Shown here one piece after another: positions 13,741 to 20,200 of a stretch of DNA of 20,200 bases (the stretch's first letter is position 1; each line of letters begins with the position of its first letter). Source of the DNA: Anaeromonas sp052088025 (GTDB lineage: Bacteria; Bacillota; Clostridia; Tissierellales; SIT17). Location: contig NZ_JBQCYD010000042.1 of assembly GCF_052088025.1 (NCBI RefSeq), positions 1-20,200 on the forward strand, read 5' to 3'. Under the pieces are notes generated by a model. The model was not told where the DNA came from, did no database searches, and saw nothing but the letters and a program-made list of their open reading frames with translations. The translations under genes were made by a program, and so were the position numbers.

Positions 13741-13749
13741 ATTTTATCA
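13741..13749 (-). promoter_or_regulatory. Possible promoter of the carbamate kinase gene
   Basis: The minus strand reads TGATAAAAT, an extended -10 element, with TTGTGG (13766-13771) as a poorly spaced -35 (19 bases). It is 54 bases upstream of the start codon. No clear terminator separates the Ca2+ ATPase stop at 13853 from it. Confidence 0.35.
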
Positions 13750-13852
13750 TGAATTCTATCAAAATCCACAAATTTTTTGAACTTTTAAAATCTTTATCAA
13801 ATCTATCTAAATTTTAAATTTTTTTTGTGTATTATTATCATCTATAATAAAT

Positions 13853-16477
13853 TTAATTCCTTATCTTCTTAAATATCTCAGATATAGTCATAGGAACAAG
13901 AGACAATAATATTACATAAAGCCAATGGATACCATCTAACATAGCAAGTTCAAATATTACTCTTAAAGGTGGAATAAATATCACACTTAGCAACAATACA
14001 GATGATAGAGCTATTGCTCCTATTAAATATTTGTTTGAAAATAATCCAACTTTAAATATACTTTTATCCATTGATCTTATAGTTAAACTATTTGCAAACT
14101 GTGATACTGCAAGTGTAACAAGTGCCATAGTTCTTCCAGTTTCAATATTTACTTCTTTACCTATATAAAAAGAAAATATAGTTACTGCTCCTATTACACA
14201 ACCTTTAACAAAAATACTAATACCAAGTCCTCCTGCAAATATGCTTTCATTTAAAGGTCGAGGTTTTCTATCCATTATTCCAGGTTCTGGTGGATCTACT
14301 CCAAGTGCAAGTGCGGGAAAACTATCTGTAATTAAATTTATCCATAATATATGAATTGGTAAAAGTGGTGTAGGAAGTCCTATCAATAGTGCTACAAATA
14401 AAGCTATAATCTCTCCTACATTACAAGATAAAAGGTAATGTATAGATTTTTTAATATTATCAAATATACTCCTACCTTCTTCTACTGCTGAAACTATGGT
14501 TGCAAAATTATCATCAGTAAGGACCATATCTGCTGCTTCTTTTGATACATCAGTACCAGTTATACCCATTGCACAACCAATATTTGCTCTCTTAAGTGCA
14601 GGAGCATCATTTACTCCATCACCTGTCATGGCTACTACATTTCCTTTTGCCTGCCATGCCTTTACTATCTTCACCTTATGTTCAGGTGAAACTCTTGCAT
14701 ATACAGAATATTTATCAACCGTTTCAGCTAGTTGACTATCTGATAATTTTCCTATTTCAGATCCTTCTATTGCCTCTGAATCCTCTTCAAGTATTCCAAG
14801 CTCCTTTGCTATTGCAATAGCTGTTATCTTATAATCTCCTGTAATCATAACAGGTTTAATTCCAGCTGATTTACATTCAGCTACTGAAACTTTAACTTCT
14901 TCACGTGGCGGGTCTATCATTCCACTCATTCCTGCAAATATCAAATCATTTTCTACTGATTTACTATTTATTTCACCTGGAATTTGATCTATATCTTTGT
15001 AAGCAAGACCTAATATTCTAAGAGCACTTGATGCCATATTTTCATTTACTTCTATTATTCTTTTCCTATGATCATCTGTAATATCTTCTACTTTTCCATC
15101 TATAAGTATGCCCTTACACCTATCTAAAATTACATCTATTGCACCTTTTGTAAATACCCTATATCCTTTTTCTATATCATGAATAGTAGACATCATCTTT
15201 CTATCAGAATCAAAAGGTACTTCTTCTACTCTAGGCATTTTTTCTTCTAGTTCTTTTCTATACAATCCATTGTCTCTAGCTAAGACAATTAAAGCAACTT
15301 CTGTTGGATCACCTATAGCCTTCTTTTCTCCCTTATCTTCTTCAATAGATGAATCATTACACATAAGTCCTGTCATTACTGCTAATTTTTCATCCTTATC
15401 TTCTAAATTAATATCTTGTGCATCAATTAATTTATCATAAGTATAAACTTTTGTTACTGTCATTTTATTTTGTGTAAGTGTTCCAGTTTTATCAGAACAA
15501 ATAACTGAAGCAGCTCCAAGTGTTTCAACTGCTGGTAATTTTCTTATAATAGCATTTTTCTTTATCATTCTCTGCACGCCAAGAGATAATACTATAGTAA
15601 CAATTGCTGGAAGTCCCTCTGGTATTGCAGCTACTGCAAGTGATATTGCAAGCATAAACATTTCAAATATGCCCCTACCTTGAAAATATCCTACTAAAAA
15701 CATTATTGCTGATACAGCTAAGGCTAAGATACCTAGATATTTACCTAATTGATCTAGTTTTTTCTGCAAGGGCGTTTGTAAATCTTCTTGACTATCTATC
15801 ATTGTTGCAATTTTTCCTATTTCTGTATCCATTCCAGTTTCTGTTACTATAACTTTTCCTCTACCATTAGTAACTAAAGAAGTAGAATATACCATATTTT
15901 TTCTATCGCCTATAGGTATATCTTCACCTTTTGGAATTTCCAAATCCTTATTAACTGGAACTGATTCTCCTGTAAGTGCTGATTCCTCAACCTTTAAGCT
16001 TGCACTTTCAATGAGAATCCCATCTGCAGCTATGTAATCTCCAGCTTCTAATATCAGTATATCTCCTGGTACAATTTCACTAGAATTTATTTCTAATATT
16101 GATCCATTTCTAAGGACTTTTGCTATTGGTTTTGACATATCCTTTAAAGCCTTTAAAGATTCTTCTGCTTTATTTTCCTGTACAACACCTAGTATTGCAT
16201 TTAATAACACTATTGCTGCTATTATAATAGTATCTTTGTATTCACCCAAAACACCAGATACTGTTGCTGCAACTAAAAGTATTAATATCATGAAGTTTTT
16301 AAATTGATTTATGAATCTTTGAATGAGTGTTATGCTTTTTTTGCCTTCCAATTCATTTAATCCATATTTTTCTTTTCTTTCTTCTACTTCATTTTCAGTT
16401 AATCCATTTTCAGAATTAGCCTTTAATATATCCTTAACTTCGCTAGCATTTTTCTTATACCATATTTCTGAACTCAA
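13853..16477 (-). CDS. P-type Ca2+-transporting ATPase (type II, PMCA/SERCA-like)
   Basis: This 874-residue membrane pump probably exports Ca2+. Motifs in order are the cation-ATPase N-terminal domain (1-60), A-domain TGES (169-172), M4 PEGLP (286-290), phosphorylation site DKTGT (D329), KGA (444-446) and TGDGVND (618-624). A C-terminal set of membrane helices then runs to the end. Residues matching SERCA Ca2+ ligands are present: E287 (M4), N686 and E689 (M5, NVGE), and N714, T717 and D718 (M6, NLITD). This supports Ca2+ rather than another ion. Length is that of bacterial enzymes. The start is a TTG at 16477 with a strong GGAGGG (16483-16488) five bases upstream. It is probably transcribed alone or with the carbamate kinase gene 165 bases downstream. 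Confidence 0.93.
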   Translation of the reverse strand: MSSEIWYKKNASEVKDILKANSENGLTENEVEERKEKYGLNELEGKKSITLIQRFINQFKNFMILILLVAATVSGVLGEYKDTIIIAAIVLLNAILGVVQENKAEESLKALKDMSKPIAKVLRNGSILEINSSEIVPGDILILEAGDYIAADGILIESASLKVEESALTGESVPVNKDLEIPKGEDIPIGDRKNMVYSTSLVTNGRGKVIVTETGMDTEIGKIATMIDSQEDLQTPLQKKLDQLGKYLGILALAVSAIMFLVGYFQGRGIFEMFMLAISLAVAAIPEGLPAIVTIVLSLGVQRMIKKNAIIRKLPAVETLGAASVICSDKTGTLTQNKMTVTKVYTYDKLIDAQDINLEDKDEKLAVMTGLMCNDSSIEEDKGEKKAIGDPTEVALIVLARDNGLYRKELEEKMPRVEEVPFDSDRKMMSTIHDIEKGYRVFTKGAIDVILDRCKGILIDGKVEDITDDHRKRIIEVNENMASSALRILGLAYKDIDQIPGEINSKSVENDLIFAGMSGMIDPPREEVKVSVAECKSAGIKPVMITGDYKITAIAIAKELGILEEDSEAIEGSEIGKLSDSQLAETVDKYSVYARVSPEHKVKIVKAWQAKGNVVAMTGDGVNDAPALKRANIGCAMGITGTDVSKEAADMVLTDDNFATIVSAVEEGRSIFDNIKKSIHYLLSCNVGEIIALFVALLIGLPTPLLPIHILWINLITDSFPALALGVDPPEPGIMDRKPRPLNESIFAGGLGISIFVKGCVIGAVTIFSFYIGKEVNIETGRTMALVTLAVSQFANSLTIRSMDKSIFKVGLFSNKYLIGAIALSSVLLLSVIFIPPLRVIFELAMLDGIHWLYVILLSLVPMTISEIFKKIRN

Positions 16478-16616
16478 AATATCCCTCCTACATTTGATTT
16501 TTCATTATTACTAATATTATTTACCCTTTTAACTATCTTATATTCATTAACTAAACTAATGATGAATATATTTTTCTACAAAATATATTATATTTCCCAG
16601 GCAATTTCCGACTTTT

Positions 16617-16661
16617 AAGCACAAAAAAGTCTATGGATTAATCCATAGACTTTTTGTGCTT
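16617..16661 (-). terminator. Intrinsic terminator of the permease/CoA-transferase operon
   Basis: The inner stem GTCTATGGAT (16629-16638) pairs perfectly with 16641-16650. The outer stem adds an A-run/T-run and AAGCAC/GTGCTT pairs (16617-16627 with 16651-16661) with one bulged base. On the minus strand the inner hairpin is followed by six T residues. The outer arm overlaps the CoA-transferase stop codon. Confidence 0.8.
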
Positions 16662-18213
16662 AATTACAAGTTAATTCAAGTCCCATTTTTCCTTCTTTAA
16701 ATAACTTTATATCCATTATTTTTAAATCATCTGCAATATTTGGTCTAAAGCCCATTTGAGCTATTACATCCTTTTCTAAATCTACTCCTGGTGCTATTTC
16801 TGTTAGTGTAAATCCTTCTTTTCTAAGTTCAAATACTGCTCTTTCTGTAATATATATTACAGGCTGACCGGTTTCAATAGCATAATCTCCTGAAAAAGTA
16901 ACTTGCTCTACTTGATCTACAAACTTTTGAACCTTACCTTCTTTAATTATATTTAATTTTTCATCTTTTATTTCTACATCTAAGCCTCCTGCTGTAAATG
17001 TGCCACAATATACTACCTTTTGCGCTTTTTGTGAAATATTGATGAAACCACCGCATCCAGGTATTTTAGGTCCAAATTTAGATACATTTACATTTCCACC
17101 TTTATCACATTGTGCAAGGCCTAAAAAGGTAATGTCTAAGCCTCCACCATCATAATAATCAAATTGATATGGTTGATCTATTATAGCTTCTGGATTAGTA
17201 GCAGCACCAAAACTAAGTCCACCTGCCGGTACTCCACCTATAGTTCCAGCTTCTGTAGTAAGTTTAAGACCCTTTACTCCTTCTTCATTTGCTACATTAG
17301 ATACTCCTTCAGGCATTCCTATTCCTAAATTCGTTATAGCATTTGGTACAAGCTCCATAGCTGATCTTCTAGCTATTACTTTTCTTATATCCAAATCCAT
17401 TGGTTTTATACTGCCAAGTGTTACTCTAATTTCCTGAGAGTAAGCTGGGTTATATGCTTCAGCAAAAGTTTGCATATGATTTTCTTCTTTTGCTTCAACT
17501 ATAGCATCTACAAGTATACCAGGTATCTTTACTTGACTATAGTCAAGAGAACCATTTTCAACTATTTTTTCTACTTGAAGAATTACCTTACCTCCAGAGT
17601 TTTTAGCAGCTTGTGCCATAGATAGCATTTCAAGGTTCAAACATTCACGTTCAAATGAACAGTTTCCATCTTCATCTGCATAGGTTCCTCTTATTATAGT
17701 TACATCTATAGGCATTGAAGGATAAAACATCCATTCTTCATCTCTTAAATTTATTATTTTAACTATATCTTTTTTTGTAATACTGTTTAATTTTCCACCT
17801 TCAACTCTAGGATCTACAAATGTTTTAAGTCCTATCTTTGTAATACTTCCAGGTCTACCTGCTGCTATATCTCTAAACAAATGAGATATTACACCTTGTG
17901 GCAAATTATATGCCTCTATTTTTTCATCTAAAGCTAATTTCCCTAGCTTTGGTGCAAGACCCCAATGACCACCTATAACCTTTTTGATTAGTCCCTCATG
18001 TCCAAAATGATTTAAACCTCTATTTTTTCCATCGCCTTGTCCTGCTGCATATATAAGTGTTAAATCTTGCGGCTTAGATTTTTCTATAAAATATTCTTCA
18101 ATAGCTTTTGTAATTTCTTCCGGATGCATATTCCCTACAAATCCACCTACAGCTACTGTATCTCCATCTTTGATTAATTGTACTGCTTCAAAACCAGTCA
18201 TAATCTTACTCAT
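16660..18213 (-). CDS. Acyl-CoA:acetate/propionate-type CoA-transferase (YdiF-like)
   Basis: This 517-residue family I CoA-transferase has both halves (alpha and beta) fused, as in propionate CoA-transferase and YdiF. It moves CoA between a carboxylate and an acyl-CoA through a glutamyl-CoA intermediate. The catalytic Glu is E321 in TTEAGTIGG. The N-terminal half has the glycine-rich GGFVGNMHPEE (23-33). The C-terminal half has GIGMPEGV (297-304) and SKFGPKIPGCGGF (378-390). GGAGG (18221-18225) lies seven bases before the ATG. The permease gene ends 28 bases upstream, so the two form an operon. The exact acid (propionate, butyrate, lactate, a hydroxy acid) cannot be read from sequence. Confidence 0.9.
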   Translation of the reverse strand: MSKIMTGFEAVQLIKDGDTVAVGGFVGNMHPEEITKAIEEYFIEKSKPQDLTLIYAAGQGDGKNRGLNHFGHEGLIKKVIGGHWGLAPKLGKLALDEKIEAYNLPQGVISHLFRDIAAGRPGSITKIGLKTFVDPRVEGGKLNSITKKDIVKIINLRDEEWMFYPSMPIDVTIIRGTYADEDGNCSFERECLNLEMLSMAQAAKNSGGKVILQVEKIVENGSLDYSQVKIPGILVDAIVEAKEENHMQTFAEAYNPAYSQEIRVTLGSIKPMDLDIRKVIARRSAMELVPNAITNLGIGMPEGVSNVANEEGVKGLKLTTEAGTIGGVPAGGLSFGAATNPEAIIDQPYQFDYYDGGGLDITFLGLAQCDKGGNVNVSKFGPKIPGCGGFINISQKAQKVVYCGTFTAGGLDVEIKDEKLNIIKEGKVQKFVDQVEQVTFSGDYAIETGQPVIYITERAVFELRKEGFTLTEIAPGVDLEKDVIAQMGFRPNIADDLKIMDIKLFKEGKMGLELTCN

Positions 18214-18241
18214 TTTTATGCCTCCTAAAATACTTTATATT

Positions 18242-19597
18242 TTAAACTATACCTGTTGCTAAGTAGAATACTGATATAACTACTACTGCAATTAATGGTA
18301 TCCCCATTGTAACCATAGCTATATGTTTATAACTTCTCTTGTGGTCCATGTGAGTTACTGCAAGCAATGTTATAACTGCTCCACAATGTGGGAATGTGTC
18401 AAGTCCACCAGCTGCTACAAGCATAATTCTATGAATAGCCTCAGGATTTATATTCATAGCTAAAAATTCTTCTGATAATACTTCAAGAGCTATAGCAGTA
18501 CCACCTGATGATGAACCTACTATACCTGCAAGTAAAGTGGTTGAAATTGCCACTTTAAATACTGATGGTATTGCAAGTGCTACTACGGCAAGTTTTACTG
18601 TCGTAAATGCAGCTAGTGATTTTATAACCCCACCATAACCAACTTCTGATGCTGTATTAAATATTGGAAGTAATCCTCCTACTGCTCCATCAAATACAAT
18701 TTTATTTGTATTTGTAAGATACTTTCTCATAGAGATTATTATAAATACTATTGCAACTGCAAGACCTATAACAACAGGCCAAGTTCCATTTACATCTATT
18801 CCTAAATCATTATATTTACTGATTACTGAAGCTCTTGTAAAATAAAACTTTGTAAGACCAAAATTCAAAATAAACACTATTAGAATTGGTGCAAGTGATA
18901 ACCAAAATCCTGGTACATTTCCTCCCATATCTTTGAAATTTTCTTCTGGATGATCTCCATAACCTTCACCTAAAGCTTGATATTTACTAGCTCTATTGTT
19001 TAGATAATATACTCCACCAAAGAACATAATAAGTGAAGCTATTATACCAAGAACTGGTGCTGCAAATGTAGTTGTTCCAAAATAAACCGTAGGCATAGTA
19101 TTGATATACTGAGGTGAACCTGGCATAGCGGTCATTGTGAAGGTAAATGCACCAAGTGCTATTGCTGCCGGTAATAATTTCTTTGGTATATCTGCTCTTC
19201 TAAGTAATGTAGCTCCTATTGGATACATTGCAAAAACTACAACAAATAGTGAAACTCCACCATAAGTTAACAAAGCAGTAGAAAAAACTATTGCAAATAT
19301 CGCTCTTTTTGGCCCTAATTTTTCTGAAATCATTTCAGCAATAGCAATTGCTGCGCCTGATACTCCCATTAGCTTTCCAAATATTGCTCCTGCTAAAAAC
19401 ACTGGGAAATAGTCTTTAATATAACCTGCTGCTGCTGGCATGAAAACTTCTGAAAGTGCATATAGTGCAGGAATTTCACCTGACACTAAAGCTGCTGTCA
19501 TAGCTAATAGTGGTGCAAGTACTAAAACTGTAACACCTCTATAAGCAAAATACATAAGTGCTACTAATGTTAAAATAATTGATATAACTCCTAACAT
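18242..19597 (-). CDS. GntP-family carboxylate permease
   Basis: This 451-residue polytopic membrane protein has about 11-13 hydrophobic segments. It begins with a helix right at the N-terminus and carries the family-like TMTAMPGSPQ segment (154-163) and a GLDTFPHCGAV segment near the end. GntP proteins are proton symporters for gluconate and other organic acids. Its pairing with a CoA-transferase 28 bases downstream suggests import of a carboxylate that is then activated to a CoA ester. AGGAGG (19605-19610) lies seven bases before the ATG. The sigma-54-type promoter at 19687-19701 precedes it with a leader of about 78 bases. Confidence 0.88.
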   Translation of the reverse strand: MLGVISIILTLVALMYFAYRGVTVLVLAPLLAMTAALVSGEIPALYALSEVFMPAAAGYIKDYFPVFLAGAIFGKLMGVSGAAIAIAEMISEKLGPKRAIFAIVFSTALLTYGGVSLFVVVFAMYPIGATLLRRADIPKKLLPAAIALGAFTFTMTAMPGSPQYINTMPTVYFGTTTFAAPVLGIIASLIMFFGGVYYLNNRASKYQALGEGYGDHPEENFKDMGGNVPGFWLSLAPILIVFILNFGLTKFYFTRASVISKYNDLGIDVNGTWPVVIGLAVAIVFIIISMRKYLTNTNKIVFDGAVGGLLPIFNTASEVGYGGVIKSLAAFTTVKLAVVALAIPSVFKVAISTTLLAGIVGSSSGGTAIALEVLSEEFLAMNINPEAIHRIMLVAAGGLDTFPHCGAVITLLAVTHMDHKRSYKHIAMVTMGIPLIAVVVISVFYLATGIV

Positions 19598-19686
19598 TGA
19601 AAAACCTCCTCATTTTTTTAAATTTCTTAATTAATAATAATTGCAAGCATTATCATCAAACTATAACGCTTTCATCTATATATAAA

Positions 19687-19701
19687 GCAAGATACATGCC
19701 A
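19687..19701 (-). promoter_or_regulatory. Sigma-54 (-24/-12) promoter of the permease/CoA-transferase operon
   Basis: The minus strand reads TGGCATGTATCTTGC. The -24 GG and -12 GC are exactly ten bases apart, and the match to TGGCAC-N5-TTGC is one base off. Transcription would start near 19675. A gene for a sigma-54-dependent activator lies immediately upstream, which supports the call. Confidence 0.8.
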
Positions 19702-19726
19702 ATATTTAAATCTTCATTATCTAGCC

Positions 19727-19749
19727 ATCAAATAGCTTTAATGCTTGAT
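19727..19749 (-). promoter_or_regulatory. Possible activator-binding site upstream of the sigma-54 promoter
   Basis: ATCAA (19727-19731) and TTGAT (19745-19749) form an inverted repeat across 23 bases, with AGC/GCT-like bases inside (TAGCTTTAATGC). It lies about 52-74 bases upstream of the predicted start. The repeat is short, so this is a guess based on position. Confidence 0.3.
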
Positions 19750-19773
19750 TTCACTTATTTATTTTTTATGTTG

Positions 19774-19821
19774 AAAAAGGACTAAATATGTAAATTATAA
19801 TTTACATATTTAGTCCTTTTT
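19774..19821 (-). terminator. Long perfect hairpin terminator after the sigma-54 activator gene
   Basis: The 23-base arms 19774-19796 and 19799-19821 are exact inverse copies around AT and end in five T residues on the minus strand. It lies 73 bases past the activator stop and would block read-through into the permease operon. It has an even better T-run on the plus strand, where no gene approaches it. Confidence 0.8.
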
Positions 19822-19893
19822 CTTTTTTGCTTGCATTAAATGGTATTTATAGAGCATTTTCAAAGTGTTAACTTTGCTTTACATGTTAACCTT

Positions 19894-20200
19894 TTAAATG
19901 TCTTTAATATCGTGTTTCTCTAGTTTTTTATACAAAGAAACTCTACTTATTCCCAAAGCCTTAGCAGTTTGATTTTTATTACCTTTATTTCTTTTCAAAT
20001 ATTCTATTATCATTTCTTTTTCTATCTCATCTAAAACTGCCTTTAATTTTTTATCTGATGAATATATCTTGCTTATCTTTTCACTCGTAACTCTTTTTGG
20101 AAGATGATGTGGCTCTATAGTCAATTCTACATCCAAGAGATTTAAAGCTCTTTCTATGACATTTTCCAGTTCTCGAATATTACCTGGCCAGTCATAATTT
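19894..20200 (-). CDS. Sigma-54-dependent activator, C-terminal part (cut by window edge)
   Basis: The frame is open to the right window edge and ends at a TAA at 19894. The first visible residues, YDWPGNIRELENVIERA, are the end of the AAA+ sigma-54-interaction domain. A linker of about 50 residues follows, then a Fis-type helix-turn-helix (IEYLKRNKGNKNQTAKALG through ISRVSLYKKLEKH). The sensor domain and ATPase core lie outside the window, so the signal cannot be known. The gene is upstream of, and on the same strand as, the -24/-12 promoter of the permease/CoA-transferase operon, which is its likely target. No start codon is in the window. The TTG at 20136 is internal. Confidence 0.93.
   Translation of the reverse strand, partial: NYDWPGNIRELENVIERALNLLDVELTIEPHHLPKRVTSEKISKIYSSDKKLKAVLDEIEKEMIIEYLKRNKGNKNQTAKALGISRVSLYKKLEKHDIKDI

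Noticed and set aside
19645..19665. Second -12-like TTGCAA at about 19650 (minus)
   Set aside because: There is no GG at the required ten-base distance, so it does not fit a -24/-12 promoter.
19597..19785. Plus-strand open frame of 62 codons upstream of the permease
   Set aside because: It has no ribosome binding site, overlaps the sigma-54 promoter and the permease leader, and its composition is not protein-like.
19894..20136. Stand-alone 80-residue Fis-like protein starting at 20136
   Set aside because: The frame continues without a stop to the window edge through a clear sigma-54 activator motif (YDWPGNIRELENVIERA), so this is the end of a larger gene.

Overview
The window is a 20.2 kb piece of a very AT-rich, low-GC Firmicute chromosome, most likely an anaerobic member of the Clostridia or Tissierellia. 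This is inferred from codon use, strong AGGAGG-type ribosome binding sites, a free-standing rubredoxin, the clustering of tig, clpP, clpX, lon and engB, and a fermentative-looking CoA-transferase/GntP permease/sigma-54 activator module. No species can be named from the sequence alone. Almost every gene has a recognisable housekeeping family.

Layout. Positions 1-2560 (minus strand): the first codons of a gene cut by the window edge, a 57-residue membrane protein, an intergenic stretch with two inverted repeats, a coding-like remnant, an RlmD-type 23S rRNA methyltransferase, and a small SpoIIAB/RsbW-type ATP-binding protein. Positions 2637-2958 (plus strand): a 53-residue rubredoxin with its own consensus-like promoter and a shared terminator. 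Positions 2958-9280 (minus strand): a protein quality-control block in transcription order tig, clpP, clpX, then terminator and new promoter, then lon and engB. tRNA-Leu(UAG) follows at 9414-9498 (minus), driven by a perfect TTGACA-N17-TATAAT promoter.

Positions 9563-10314 are about 750 bp without a protein gene. The central ~500 nt (about 9624-10118) can close on itself through four stacked end-to-end helices. It contains several nested perfect helices and is followed at once by a strong intrinsic terminator (10121-10166). This looks like a large structured non-coding RNA gene of unknown class and is the most interesting object here. A small non-autonomous transposable element is the main competing explanation.

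Positions 10315-12691 (plus) encode an MgtE Mg2+ channel/transporter and a CaCA-type Na+/Ca2+ exchanger. They converge, over a 34-nt perfect palindromic terminator, on an orphan carbamate kinase (12728-13687, minus). Upstream of the kinase is a P-type Ca2+ ATPase (13853-16477, minus). The right end is a two-gene operon (GntP-family permease then acyl-CoA:acetate/propionate-type CoA-transferase, 16660-19597, minus). It is preceded by a well-matched -24/-12 (sigma-54) promoter at 19687-19701 and by the C-terminal end of a sigma-54-dependent activator (19894-20200, cut by the window edge). The three together look like a catabolic module in which the activator senses a substrate, the permease imports a carboxylate, and the CoA-transferase activates it.
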